From Hyparrhenia diplandra (taxonomy: Eukaryota; Streptophyta; Magnoliopsida; Poales; Poaceae), in the NCBI GenBank assembly GCA_015847255.1, contig JADLZK010008593.1, positions 124,001 to 188,000 of the forward strand: a DNA stretch of 64,000 nucleotides, in the 5' to 3' direction. Shown piece after piece: positions 22,800 through 34,828 of the stretch. Each line of letters opens with the position of its first letter. The first letter of the stretch is position 1. Below the pieces are notes generated by a model. It worked only from the letters and a program-made list of their open reading frames with translations, had not been told where the DNA came from and ran no database searches. The position numbers and the translations under genes are program-made.

Positions 22800-23770
22800 C
22801 CCCCCACGCGCGCGCGCGAGGGCGGGCGGAGGATCGGAATCTCCGGGTCTTAGCTGGGGTTTTGGCGGCGCCTTCCGCGCATCGCGCGGCGGTGGCGGGG
22901 GTGGTGGAAGGCGACGGATCGGGGAAGCGGCGGCGGGGGAAGGGGTAGGGAGGGGACTGATTGCGTTGCGGGGAGAGGCGGGTGGGGCTCGGAGAGAGGT
23001 GTGGCGTTGAGGTGACGCAAAGGACGAGGCTTTTGTGGGAAGGAGGGAGGGATCGGTGGGATCGGTGGAGCGGAACTGGGGCGGTCTGTGGGGGTGGCGC
23101 GAGCACGAGCGGAGCGGCAGAGTGGTTCGTTGGCGCACGGCGTAACCGACGCGGCCTTGGCCTTTGGTGTAGCGCCGCGCCGCGCGGCGAAGCTACGCGA
23201 GCTTTCTTGGGCCGTCCGTCACGAGACCTATGTGATGTGAGGATGGCGTTTTCAATAAGGAAATCCTAGCCTTTCAATAGGAAATCAGAGCCGGAACTGG
23301 CAGACGGCGCATTGTCGCTGCGGAGTGCGGACAGACGGCGGACAAGCTGTCAAAGTGTGTCGCTGTTTATACGTCCTCACTCACTCAAACAGCCAGGTGG
23401 CAAACCACGAGCTAACTACTGTAAAGGGTCAAGGGGATGAGCATGCTAGTCTTTATTACTTGCAAGGTCGATTACTTAAAAACGGTGTATGATTTAAGGA
23501 ATCAAACTATTCGGATGAAGTGAGGCATCATGAGTTTATTCCTAAAATTTAGTGTGATGACTACATTCCTCGTACTGTTATGGATTAGGAGTAGTAGCTT
23601 ATGAGGAATCAGGTGATGATACATTAGCTCATCCCTTGCATAAACCTAATAACAAAGAAAAAAGGTAGAGAGTGAGAAGATATTAAACGAACTCATTTCT
23701 CATACCAAATAGTACATTATAGTTTTGATGGAATAATTTTATTCCTCAAATTAGTAGTACTACTTAATGC
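22800..23770. other. Upstream region of the kinase gene
   Basis: The GC-rich part (22800-23220) is most likely 5' UTR and core promoter of the minus-strand kinase. An upstream in-frame ATG exists at 23138, but the predicted extension is low-complexity Pro/Ser/Arg, so I prefer the start at 22795. From 23230 the DNA becomes AT-rich with no feature seen. Confidence 0.45.
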
Positions 23771-23774
23771 TAGC

Positions 23775-24020
23775 TTTTTTTTTTACATTACACTCAACAT
23801 GCACGCACACTCATACCTATGAACAGGGCGTACGCAAACTCGCCCCTATAAGCATTTTTCGAATGACCGAGCCCGCAAATCTCGAAGTTCATGAAGTCAC
23901 GACAGACGCCTCACCGTCGACGGGGACGTCGTCTACCACTTAATGCATAGCGGCGAAAATTCTCGAAATAATCCGGGATAATATGTCGCACCCGGGATTT
24001 GAATTGAACCCCGAGTAAGA
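23775..24020 (-). mobile_element. SINE-like retroposon (Au-type candidate)
   Basis: Read on the minus strand, the segment has a tRNA B-box-like word (GGGTTCAATTCAAATCC) near its 5' side, a body that runs to GTTCATAGGTATGAGTGTGC near the 3' side, and an A run at the 3' end (T10 at 23775-23784 on the plus strand). The GTTCATAGG-GAGTGT-GCGTG motif before the tail is what I remember from grass Au-type SINEs. No target duplication was identified. Confidence 0.55.
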
Positions 24021-24374
24021 GCACTCCAACCAATAATTTTTGCCATTGCACGGTGAGCCAAATACATAAATCAGGATCGAGAGACGATGAACTAACCGTT
24101 CCTAGTACCAAACACCCTATTACTAATTAACTTGGTAACATTCGTAGCTTCTGAGTTGGTAGTTGGTGCTGAGTCAGGCACATTCGAGTTCGAGAGGGAA
24201 ATAAACATTACTGGAAATGACCTGCAGCAACATATTATAGAGGATTATCTGCTAAAAAAGTTGTCACTGGTTACTACTCCAAATACATGCAGCACACTCT
24301 CTAGCGAGCGTAATAAACAAACTGAGATCCAGGGAGGCCCAGACAGACGTAGACCGAAATATGCGTTCTAGCAC

Positions 24375-25461
24375 GGAAAAGTCCGGATTCCCTCCTTCTA
24401 ACTATCACGAAAGTTCACTTTTCCTCCTCAACTCCAAACCCGGACAAATCACCTCTCTCAACTTTTCAAACCATGCAAATTACCTTCCTCGAGCGGTTTT
24501 GAAGGCGGATTTTGCTACAGTAACAGCGGTTTTTCTACAGTGTCAACGGGTTGCTACAGTGACAGTGACTTTGTCTTTTCTTTTTTCAAAAAAATCCGGT
24601 TGAATCTTTGAAAAATCATAGTAAATCATAGAAAAATCATAAAATAAAAAATCTAATTTTGTTGGACTCCACATGATTAGATCTACACAATGAATATATA
24701 ATATGATATGCTTTAGTATAAAGTTTTTGCTCTGAAAGGTTTTGTCTTTTTCTTTTTTATTTATTTGGTGAATCTTTGAAAAATAATAGTAAATCATAGA
24801 AAAATCATAAAATAGAAAATCAATTTTGTTAGACTCCACATGAGTAGATCTACACATTGAATATATAATATGGTATGCTTTAGTCCAACAAAATAATTAT
24901 GAAGTTGCAGACTACGAATTATTTCAATTAATTAAAAAAAGCATAGATCTAAAGCTACAACCAAAATTTTGTACTAAAGCATACCATATTATATATTCAC
25001 TGTGTAGACATGCGCATGTGGAGTCTAACAAAATTAGATTTTCTATTTTATGATTTTTCTGTGATTTACTATAATTTTTTAAAGATTCAAACCAAATAAA
25101 TATAAAAGAAAAAGACAAAACCTTCGTAGCAAAAAACTTTGTACTAAAGCATATTATATTATATATTCAATGTGTAGGTCTAATCATGTGGAGTCCAACA
25201 AAATTGGATTTTTTATTTTATGATTTTTTCGTGATTTACTATGATTTTTTAAAGATTCAACCGAATTTTTATAAAAAAAGAAAAGGAAAAGTCACTGTAG
25301 CAACCCGCGGACACTGTAGCAAATCCGCCTTCAAAACCGCTCGAGGGAGGTAATTTGCATGGTTTGAAAAGTTGAGGGAGGTGATTTGTCCGGTTTTAGA
25401 GTTGAGGGAGGAAAAGTGAACTTTCGTGATAGTTGGGGGAGGAATCCAGACTTTTTTTTCC
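24375..25461. mobile_element. Palindromic MULE-type MITE, 1087 bp, with 9-bp target-site duplication
   Basis: The element is flanked by TTCTAGCAC (24366-24374 and 25462-25470), the 9-bp duplication of Mutator transposition. Its ends form inverted repeats of more than 200 bp: both arms contain CTATCACGAAAGTTCACTTT, AACTTTTCAAACCATGCAAA and GCGGTTTTGAAGGCGGATTT in opposite orientation. The interior is also folded: the unit with AAATCATAGAAAAATCATAA and GACTCCACATGA occurs twice on the left arm and twice inverted on the right arm. It has no coding capacity and could fold into one long hairpin. Confidence 0.9.
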
Positions 25462-25470
25462 TTCTAGCAC

Positions 25471-25816
25471 CAACCAAGAAATGTATGCCTCAATGTACGT
25501 GGGCCGATTTGTGAATGGGCTATGTGTAATATGCCAAAGTCGTTGGACCGAATTCTGTCTTCAGTGACTACACTGACTAGCATGGTTCTTCTTCTTTTTT
25601 CTTCACATACACACACATATTAAACAACCCAAAAATGTGATTGGTTATTCTAAAAAATGTGATTGGTTGGATTAAAGCCAGAGTACTTATCCTTTTAGAG
25701 AATTTTCATGCTATATTTGGATTGATTTGCATTCACGAACAACTTAATTCTTGGCAGTATATATCAATATATAATTTACTTGAATATTCTAAAATGTTCT
25801 ATAGTATTTTTACTAG

Positions 25817-25847
<31 letters not shown>

Positions 25848-26352
25848 TTGCATAGTATAGTTTACCTCAAAAAAATCAATTGCTCCACGTGTACAAACCT
25901 TCATTCTTATTTTCATTCCATGGAACGTTATAAAATAATATTCTAGATAGATATATATTTTTTCTTTCCAACTTGTCTAGATATTATATATCTTTCTAAA
26001 TGAAATATTGTATATCTAAATATGTTCTAAGAGTTATATATTTTTTTTAAAATACAGAACATTACTTTTCTTTGTAGCGCGTATAGTAACTAGACAAGTA
26101 GTGGATGCTTGATTAATGGAAACTGAAGTTTATTTTTAAGGTTCAAAACTTTAAACATACCGTGTTGTTGTCAACGCTGCTTCACATGTTTTGTCTTTCT
26201 ACATAAATTGTATGCAAGCAAATGTTAGACCAATTATTAGTCTGGATGTACGCTTTACACCCTGCTGGACACAATTCAAATTCCCTCGGGGCGGATTTGT
26301 TGCCCAGAGGAAGCCGGGGTCTTCTTATGATGCATAATGTCGAGGGTTGTCG
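25471..26352. other. AT-rich intergenic DNA
   Basis: Contains a (TTTA)n microsatellite at 25817-25849. No gene or transposon is recognised. Confidence 0.45.
25817..25849. repeat. (TTTA)n microsatellite
   Basis: About eight tandem TTTA units directly visible. Confidence 0.95.
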
Positions 26353-26620
26353 GGCCTTGTTTAGATGACTAAAAATTGTAACCGAATGTCACATCGCATT
26401 AATCGTAAAGACGTTTCGTTTGTTAGTGGTAAATATCATCCTACCATAGAGTAACTAGGCTCAAAAGAATCGATCTCGCAATGTACATCTAAACTGTGTA
26501 ATTATTTATTTTTTACCTACATTTAATACTCCAAACATATGTTTTTTGGTGTATTTAATGTGATGTGATGGAGAGAAAGTGGAAAAAAAAGTTAGAAATT
26601 TTAGCCATCTAAACAGGGCC
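26353..26620. mobile_element. GGGCCTTGTTTAG-type MITE, 268 bp
   Basis: The ends GGCCTTGTTTAGATG and CATCTAAACAGGGCC form an imperfect inverted repeat, flanked by TCG on both sides (26350-26352 and 26621-26623). The interior shares CGTTTCGTTTGTTAGTGG and GGCTCAAAAGAATCG with the element at 17400-17678, and its right end matches the fragment at 13795-13872. Three relatives of one family are therefore in this window. Confidence 0.8.
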
Positions 26621-26623
26621 TCG

Positions 26624-27272
26624 ATTTGTTGTTGGACGGATGAGGTTGATGGCTTCTTTTTAGTCACAAAATGTCGTGGGACTGTCTTATACACTCGCTG
26701 GTTGAGTTGTTTTTTTTTTATATGAATAGTATTGTAGCAGCCCAAAATCATTCCCGATCCTTCATCTATAGTACTACGTACTGCTTAATTAAAATAAGAC
26801 CAACAGTTCTGTTTATGCATTATCCATGTTCCTGTTGGGCGCTACCAAACTGTCGCTGTCCTTGAAAAGAGCGAGGTGTCCATTAGGGAGGTTGCTACTT
26901 GCTTTTAGCACGAAATCTTTCAACCTGCCCGTGTTTTGCCTGGCCCCGCCGGTCATCAAAATGATTAACAAAGTAGTAGTATTCTCCTCTCAGCTTGAAC
27001 CGGCCAATGGATGGACAAGTGGACGGACAACGGATGGAAGAACGGTCAGAAAATACTTGAGCCAGATGCCCTTTTAATGCCCACACTGTTTCTCTCTTGT
27101 AGCAGTGAGAGTAACGGGCGCGCGCGCTTGGGGTTCAAGATGAACCTGGGCGCTACCTGCGTCATGCCTGACCTCTCTCGGCCATCGCCATTGTTGTAGC
27201 AGTGAGGTGAGACGAGGCATGAAAGTGAGCGGATGAGAACGTGTCAGAGGACTATCGAGTTTAATTAATTTA
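26624..27272. other. Intergenic stretch, no feature seen
   Basis: Mixed-composition DNA up to the TA target dinucleotide of the Stowaway element at 27271-27272. No coding sequence is supported. Confidence 0.4.
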
Positions 27273-27490
27273 CTCCTCTGATCTAGAAAATATACCATTC
27301 TCACATTCCGAGGAGTCAATCATCATGAACTTTGATCAAAATTATATAAAAAATACTAACATTTATGAGACAAAATAAGTGTTGTTAGATTAGTTATGAA
27401 ATATTTTTTCATAATAAATTTATTTAAAGACATAAATGCTAATACCTTTTGCTATAAACTTGGTCAAAGATGAAATAGTTTGATTGTCAC
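27273..27490. mobile_element. Stowaway MITE, left part (split by the Gypsy element)
   Basis: It starts CTCCTCTGATCTAGAAAATA just after TA, as Stowaway (Tc1/mariner-type) MITEs do, and contains family words such as AACTTTGATCAAA and ATAAACTTGGTCAAAG. It breaks at GTCAC (27486-27490), where the Gypsy element begins. The rest of the MITE lies 36 kb away at 63622-63658. Confidence 0.8.
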
Positions 27491-28459
27491 CGTGGGGACG
27501 CAGATATTCGGATCGAGTCAATCATCCCAAGCCATCCATAACAACGCATTAGAGAGGAAACATGCTCGTCAAACGGTGGGTGATACCCGCCATAGAGGCT
27601 GAAATACGATGAGGACATCCCCCGTCTCTGACGAAGACTCACGGACCGCGGGGAGGCTCGTGGAACGAGTTCGAGCTCGTTCTGGGAAAACCTCCGTCTC
27701 GAACGAGCTCCCTAGGGAGCGCGAAGGTGCGACGAGCCCACCGCGGCAGCGAGCGCTCTTCTCCGTCTCGAACGCGCTCCCCGGCGCCGACCCAAGAACG
27801 ATCCAGAGAATCCGGCGCACGATTCATGAGATCGCGGGTTCGGGCCACGCCACCCGCGCCGCAACCTACGATCATATCCGCTTGCGGGGCAAGATCCGTG
27901 GCACGCGGGCGTGGAGCGCCAGGTCACGCCAGGTGCCGACAAACGCAAGGGACAAACGCTACGCGACAAGGATGACCTCGGGCGGACGAGGTCAAGTTCC
28001 TTGGCGAGCTCTCCGGGCCACACGCTTTTCCCGCGACCCTGGGCACGAGCATTTGGCGCGGCGGGCGGGCGCCTTACGATCTCGCCCGCAGCTCCGGCGC
28101 TGCCTCGACGGGCGGTACGACGCGAGAGTACGGCGGCGACGGACGAGCTCATTGTCTCCTTCTACACCGACCGAGGAGCTCCGAGCTCGTCACCCGCGTC
28201 GTACTACATATCGGGATACTGAGTCGTCCCTATTCTACTCTACGGCGACCAGCGGGTGTGTCGGGATAGGATAGCAGCCGGGAGCGCACGCCGGACAGCC
28301 CGGCGTGCCCGACATGGCGGGGAATTCTTCTTTTCTACCCCTCCTACTTGTATTTCTTCCATCACACGTCCTCAACCCGATGGCGCCCGTGAGCTTCCCT
28401 TGGGACTATAAAAGGGAGGGCTCGGCTCTTTGGGTGAGGGCAAGCTCTCTCGCACACTC

Positions 28460-28499
<40 letters not shown>

Positions 28500-28727
28500 G
28501 TTCGACTCCACTCATCGCATCGGAGACTTGGGAGGTCACCTCCCTCTCTCGCCGACTTGTAGCCGCCCGACACGAGCACTTTGAGCTCGATAGTGCCACA
28601 CACCTGGACTAGGGTGCTCGGTAGCCCCGAACCAGTATAAACCTCCGTGTCATTGTTCTTGAGCTAGGCCATCGTTGCAACACATTAGCTAGCCGGTTAT
28701 CGTGACCGTGGTATACGACCACATACA
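27491..28727 (+). repeat. 5' LTR of the Tat-type Gypsy
   Basis: It matches 62397-63616 along its whole length, with indels mainly in GC-rich parts. It contains a TATA box at 28407-28414 and an (AC)18 microsatellite at 28463-28498, which lies where the transcript leader should be. Confidence 0.88.
28407..28414 (+). promoter_or_regulatory. TATA box of the Gypsy 5' LTR
   Basis: TATAAAAG in the context GGGACTATAAAAGGGAGGG, conserved in the 3' LTR at 63320-63327. Confidence 0.8.
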
Positions 28728-28745
28728 GTTGGCGCGCTGTAGGGG
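28728..28745 (+). other. Primer binding site of the Gypsy element
   Basis: GTTGGCGCGCTGTAGGGG follows the LTR end directly. The TGGCGC start is the usual form in grass Gypsy elements of this kind. The tRNA was not determined. Confidence 0.6.
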
Positions 28746-28773
28746 CGGCGCTAGTGTGACGTTCACCATTTCG

Positions 28774-31700
28774 ATGGCCCCTTCACCACCGTTCCGGGCG
28801 TCCGGCGCACCGATGCGCGGGACCCCGGACTTCGCTGGCACCGCCCCGAGGGCACCCTCGTCGGAGCCACCTTCCCTCGGATGGTGCGGGACGAGATGAT
28901 GCCCCGCCGTCGCGCGCGACGCCGACGCCGTGGCGGGCGCGCTCCGGCCGGATCCGACTTCCGGTCCGCTTAAGCCCCCATACGAGCGGCGGACGACCAC
29001 TTTTCGCCGCCATCGGACCTGCTTCCGCACATCCTCGCCCCGAGCCGACTCTCAGAGCTTTTCCGCGACGCCACCTTCTCCACCGCCAACGCCGTCCCGC
29101 AGACGCCGGACAGAGCCGCTCTCCCCGACGAGTTCCTCGCGGCCTACGAGGAGATGTACCCGCAGGGACAGCTCTTCCCGCCCGGAGGCGCGGCACCGAG
29201 CTTGAGCGACCGGCTCGAGACCGCTACCGGGCAGCTTTGAGCCTCGCAGGGGTCGACCCCACACGCCGAAAGTGCTACATGTGCCGACGTCGGATGGCGC
29301 CGTGGCGCAGCCTACCACAGCGAGGACAAGTTCTCCCCAAAGACACCCCGACACACTCGGGTCGAGACTCGACGGGGCCGCCTCAACGGCGCCCCTCCCA
29401 AGCGGGTGCACGAGCGCCGACGAGCTCGAAGAGGCCGAGCGTGAGATCGCGCAGAACGCGATGCCCTCCCCGGAGGAGGTGAGAGGTGTTGATATTTTTA
29501 CACGATCCCAATTAGAAGGCGAAAGAAATATATATGGGATATCTATCTAATCATGTTAGCTTGATATGGGATTAAGCTCATGATCCAACAAAGCGGAGTT
29601 AGGCGGTGTTAGTAGTGGGATGTAAACTTAGCATCATTATCCATAGTGGAGTTAATCTCACCAGGATATGTACTCAAGGTATACCACTCATTTCTAAGCA
29701 TTACCTATACACTAGTCTGTCACCCTAGCAATAACGCTCAAAGAAATGCGGGGCATGGTATTCTTGATTGGTCTTGATAAAAGAATGAACATGATATACG
29801 CAAGCGCACAAATAGAAATACCAATTGTAGCACTTCACCAGGAGTAATCCAGGTATCGTATTTATATTTTACCACAGGGAAGGGAGTCTATGGAAAGTAG
29901 AGAGAAAAGGACATCTAATGATTTATATTGTGATTTAGTTATGAGATCGACCTTACAGTATTGTAATGCAGAGTAGCCATATGCATCTAACATTACTCAA
30001 CAGGATAAGTCACATGATAAATATAAATATATAAATGATAAATACCCAAGTCTAAGATCATCATAAGCCACTAGTATCATACGAGCTATTAACATGTTAT
30101 AGAAAGGATAGAATGAATATTCCTAAGATACTCCTAATCATATATGTCAAATGAATACTACAATTAGTGCAATACATCTAGCTATCATGGCAAGGTTGGA
30201 TTACTTCTACACATGGCAAGCATTACCAATAACAACCAAGGACGAAACTTGATCATTCTTTGTAATAATAAACTTCGACTAGTCCTACATTCGGAGGGTG
30301 GATTCCAAAGGACTCAACAGATGTCACTCCCGCGATCTACCACACGACCAGAATGTAGGGTGCAATTGCGAGATAAATGTTGTATAAACACCACGTTTAC
30401 ACATTGCTTATCACCCACATAGTGATCATCTATATGGATGCTATACAATTCTATGCATAAAATATAAAGCAATCTTACTAAACTAAACATATAATCATAG
30501 CAAGCATAAACACATATCAATAAGAAAATAATAATTATATAGATCAAAGCCATAACAATTGTATTCTAAATATAAGAGTACTTACAGATCGAATACAAGA
30601 GAGAAGTCTCAAGAACGATGATCCTTGCTACTTCTTGACTATCGGGAACTCAAGATGAACTTGATCTTCAACTAGAACTAGCTAGATAGCTAATTACTTC
30701 TAGTATGAACTAGGGCTTAGGTCTAGACTTGCATTTTGGACTAGATGGGTATGAGTTGATGAATGAATATGATAATGAAATTGTTGTCACCCGGGGTCAT
30801 TTGGTCTTCTTATATAGTACTTGGCGATGAACGTCAACCCTTGGATCAAACCGACCTAGAAAGGAGAGACCGACAGGGTGACCCCACCTGGCGGCCGGCC
30901 TACATGGCACTGGCGGCCGCCAGGGTGGAGTGCCACCTTGGCATCCCGTCTTTTTCGGTGTCCTCCGGTATCTTCTAGAATGTTTTAGTCCACTTTTCGG
31001 GTTGAGTTACTTCACGGTCAAGTCTTGTCTTCATATGTCTTGTATATTCCGTAACTTTCTCCATTCTTCTCTCGCAATTATCTATCAAGTCCCCGGAAAG
31101 TCACGAATACCAAAACTTGTGGAATTATGTTAGTTAGACCCCTAGACTTATGTTTGGTCTTTAACTTGAGCCCTTATTTCATGTTATTTAACTTATAATA
31201 TTATGCTATAACAGTGTCAACAGAGGCCGACGACGGCAGTGCGGGGCTCGAGGATCGGGAGGCGCGACGCCGCATCGATGAGGCCAACGACCTTCCGATC
31301 GCCGGACGAGCGACGCAGAACCTCGCGGCGGCCATCGAGCTCCTTCACGAGCTTCCCGAGCCTAAGGCACCGGGCCCGAAGGCTCCACGGGCCGGGCCGT
31401 GCTCCCTCATCGAGAGGGCCGCTGAGCGCCAGTGGAGAGCTCGAGTCGCACGCACGCCCGGAAGAGCACGAGGCCTCCTCCAACCGTAGGCCGAACCGAG
31501 GAGAGTCTCCACGTGTCCACGCACGCCGACGGGTGGGAGAGAACCGCGACGCCGGGACACCCTCGACAAAGACGATGACGCGGCGGAGGCGCGAAGGAAG
31601 CGCTTAGACATCGGGCCCCGCGACCGTCGCGACGACAGACGAGATGACGACCGCCCGCCCGAGGTCCCACAAGAAGAGGAGGGGGGGCGCGACGGATCGG

Positions 31701-32882
31701 GAGGACCACGGCCGTAGTCCGACCCCGAGGTCGAGGCGGCGAGCGCGCTCCCTCACCACGTGGTGCTCGAGCTCGAGGCGGAGCGCGAGGGCGGAGCTCC
31801 ACCGGACGGAGAGGCCCCGGTGTTCGGCTCAGGGGTTCACGACGCACCGTTCCTCCGCTTCCGAGCCACGACCCGGGCCCAAAAGTACAACGAGAAACGG
31901 ACCCCGGGCCACCGCTCGAAGATTACCGCCTCGCGTGTCGCGGGGCGCCGACGACGAGCTCTTCATCATCCGCAGCCTCCCTATACCCGCCGACACGGCT
32001 CGCTCCTGGCTCGAGCACTTGCCCCCGGTATGATCGATACCGGGCGCGACCTCCGCGATGTCTTCGTTGGTAACTTTCGGGGGGACCTACTCGCGCCCGA
32101 GCAACACGTGGGACCTCCGCAGTACGCAGCGGCGGAGGAACGAGAGCCTTTGCGACTACATCCGGCGCTTCTCCAAGCTCGCAACGAGCTCACCGACGCC
32201 ACCGATGCGAGATTATCACCGCCTTCACCTTCAAGACGACCGCGAGACGCCATCCGTGAGAGCTCGGCACTCGCAAGCCCAAGACGGTGAAGGACCCTCC
32301 TCGACCGCCACGAACCACGCTAGGGGCGAGGAGGCTATCTCCGCAGCCCTCCACGGCACCACGGGCAAGGGCAAGGAGAAGGCCGCCGATGAGGGGCGAA
32401 GGCTCAAGCTCACGCCCCCAAGAAGAAGAACAAGAACAAGCGCTGGGCAGGGGCGAGGGACGACTCGTCGTAGTCGCCGAAAAGAAGAAGTCGGGCGCCA
32501 AGGCCCAAGCCCGGTGCTCCCAAGGACTTCTTCGAGAAGAAGCTCGACCGCCCCGCCCCCCAATCATGAGGGCCCTGGTCAAGCACAAGTTCGTGGATCG
32601 CAGCTCCTCGCGGAAGTTCAGAGCGGGCGCAGGGAAGGAGAGGGTGCGGGCGACGAGCACCACGGGGCGAAGTTTGATGGCCAGCGGGCGACAAGGATGT
32701 CTTCTTCGAGGACGGCACCGTCAACGCCGCCTTCGGGCGGCCCACCAACGTATGAGTCCAAGCGCCGCCCGTAAGCTCCCTACAAGCCCGAAGTCCTCTT
32801 CACCGAGCCCACAACGCCCTCCTACCTCAAGTGGTCCGAGGCCCCGATCACCTTCGACAAGAAGGACCATCCCGCACACGCC
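28774..32882 (+). pseudogene. Gypsy gag, interrupted by a 1.74-kb insertion and many frameshifts
   Basis: The frame opens with MAPSPPFRASGAP near 28774. Later pieces are ALPDEFLAAYEEMYPQGQ, then the insertion at 29487-31222, then DREARRRIDEANDLP. The conserved retrotransposon gag domain follows at about 31940-32290, with ELFIIRSLPIPADTA, ARSWLEHLPPGMIDTG, LRDVFVGNFRGTY and SLCDYIRRFSKL in adjacent frames. Lys-rich text follows, then YLKWSEAPITFDKKDHPAH, where the Copia element is inserted at 32883. Gag forms the virus-like particle of the element. I have not rejoined the frames; the pieces are described as they stand. Confidence 0.75.
29487..31222. mobile_element. Solo-LTR-like insertion in the Gypsy gag (1.74 kb)
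   Basis: It begins TGTTGATATTTT and ends AGTGTCAACA, so the termini are TG...CA with a 6-bp inverted repeat TGTTGA/TCAACA. GAGG flanks both sides (29483-29486 and 31223-31226; AGAGG if the terminal A is shared). The interior is AT-rich and non-coding with a TATA-like TATATAG near 30814 and a GC-rich patch at 30880-30950. Gag sequence resumes immediately afterwards, which supports a clean insertion. A full LTR pair, PBS or pol is absent, so a solo LTR is the best reading; a TIR element is not excluded. Confidence 0.65.
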
Positions 32883-32883
32883 G

Positions 32884-34769
32884 TCAAGATCTCTAGATTG
32901 GTTTTGGCTAATTGATGACATCCTTAGGACTAATCTCTCTATGCTAAGTGTTTGATTTAGTTGGAGATTGGTCAAGCCAAGTGTGATGCATGGTGGTCAT
33001 GTTGGATGGATCGAGATGGTTCAATTGATGATCAAGTGCATGACTTGAGTGGATCGTGGATCAAAATGGGCTCAAGGCAAAGGTATATCATAGGGCCATT
33101 TTGATTTTACACTCAAGACACCATAGAGGGTGTGAGTGATTATAGGATCGATAAGCCGTACTATAAAGAGGGGAAAACTATCGCACATATCGATCCTCAT
33201 GTGCCTCTAGGTTCAAAATCATTTGCATGCATTCTAACCTAGAGAGCTAACCTAACCTTCGAAATTGATTGTGAAAATGCTAACACACGAGCACATGGTG
33301 ATGTACACGTGGTGGTGTTGGCACATTTACTGGCGGTGATGGTTGTAGGGTTGAGTTGGGTTTGGGAACCGCTCACCCTCCCGCCGAGCTTGCGGCGGGA
33401 TTCGGGCGCTTTCGAGAAAATGAGATGCATATTTTCTATTGCGCCGGATGCAAGTTGGTGGTAAAAAACATGCTAGTCCTCGTGCACAAATTGGTATATT
33501 TGTTGGATAGCATGTCGAGAAAAGACGAAGAAGGAACGGCGATTTAAACGATGACTTTTCGATGCTCTGGCGTGGACGGGACGCACCGGCCGGAAGTCCG
33601 GTCAATTGTGACCGGACGCCCGGTCGGTCGCGTCTCGCGTAGAGCCCCCGCAGCCGGATTTCACCGGACGCGAGGGACGGACGCTTCCGGTGCTCGGCCG
33701 GAAGCGGCGGCCGGACGCTTCAAGTAGCCGTTGGTCGTGGGGCGGAGTTCCTTGTCGGTTAGACCGGACTCTGCGGATCGGACTCGCGACCGGACTCGGC
33801 TGGTGAGTCCGGTCCGGTAAGCGTCCCGGCCGCTGTTTTTTGTGCGCTTTGCACCCCAACGGTTGATTTCGTGGTGGGGGTATTTATACCCCCTTGGCCG
33901 GTTCTAGGAGGTCTCTTGGTCATTTTGAATCAATCCTAACACCTCTAGAGCTGAGCACTCATCCTCCTCCTCACTCCTTTGCTTGAGTGCAATCATTCTA
34001 GTGAGTTGAGGTGATTCAAGTGCATTTGCTTTGATCATTGCATCTAGTGGCGCTTGAGGATCGTTGTGAGCCGGTGGATTTCTTTGTTCTTGGGGAGCAC
34101 CACCCCTAGCCGGCTTGGTGATTGGTGGAGGCGTTGGCAAGAGAAGGAGTTTGTTCTTGGCCACCTCCGGTGATTGTGAGAGGACCGTGCATCCTCGTCG
34201 GGACGACGAATTGCAAGATAATACATTGCTCGTGTCGGTGAATACCTCTCATTTGCTTTGGGTGCGATAAGCCTAAAGGCAATTGGCTTGGAGTGAGCTC
34301 CACATCGACCCACACGTGAGAAGGTTGGCACAACGGAGATTAGCTTGAGGGTGCTCAAGTGAACTTCGGGTTAAATCGTGTGTCTCCACTTGTCTCTTGT
34401 TGATTGGCTTCATCTTGGTTATCTTATTGATTCACTCCCGGTGATTGGATTGACTAGCCTCGACATTGTGGTATAACCATTCTACGCTCTCTTGCATTAC
34501 TTTCCTAGCTAGTGTGCTAGTGTAGTTTGAGTAGTCTTGCTTAGTTGCTAGAGTAAGTAGCTTGTTCACCTAGGGGTAAAGTAGTGTCTTAGCCTTTGAG
34601 TGTGAATTAGAGATAATAGCAACTAGAATTGTCAATAGGAGGCTTGCTGACAAGTAGAGCTAGAGCAAACGCTTTTATCGCCATTTGTTATTCTAACAAG
34701 TTTGTCTAGTGCTTTGTAGAAATTTTTATTAGGCTATTCACCCCCCCTCTAGCCATTTAGGACCTTTCA
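32884..34769 (+). repeat. Copia 5' LTR (LTR1)
   Basis: It aligns with 41127-43009. It starts TCAAGATCTCTAG where LTR2 starts TGAAGATCTCTAG, so the canonical TG is altered here. It ends GGACCTTTCA. A TATTTATA box is present near 33878. Confidence 0.9.
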
Positions 34770-34771
34770 AG

Positions 34772-34783
34772 TGGTATCAAAGC
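34772..34783 (+). other. Copia primer binding site
   Basis: TGGTATCAAAGC, two bases after the LTR end. It is complementary to the 3' end of initiator tRNA-Met except for one base (usual form TGGTATCAGAGC). Confidence 0.85.
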
Positions 34784-34828
34784 CGTGGTCACCGTTTGAG
34801 CAAGGATTAACACCCTTCGGTGCAAGAT

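Noticed and set aside
22164..23138. Upstream ATG at 23138 as the kinase start
   Set aside because: The extension is low-complexity Pro/Ser/Arg text in another frame from MESVPRKRKG; the start at 22795 is more plausible.
24375..25461. CRISPR-like or satellite array because of repeated units
   Set aside because: The repeats are inverted arms of a transposon with a 9-bp target duplication; there are no spaced uniform direct repeats.
28372..28603. Thr-His or Val-Cys repeat 'proteins' near 28460
   Set aside because: They are translations of the AC microsatellite in the Gypsy LTR.
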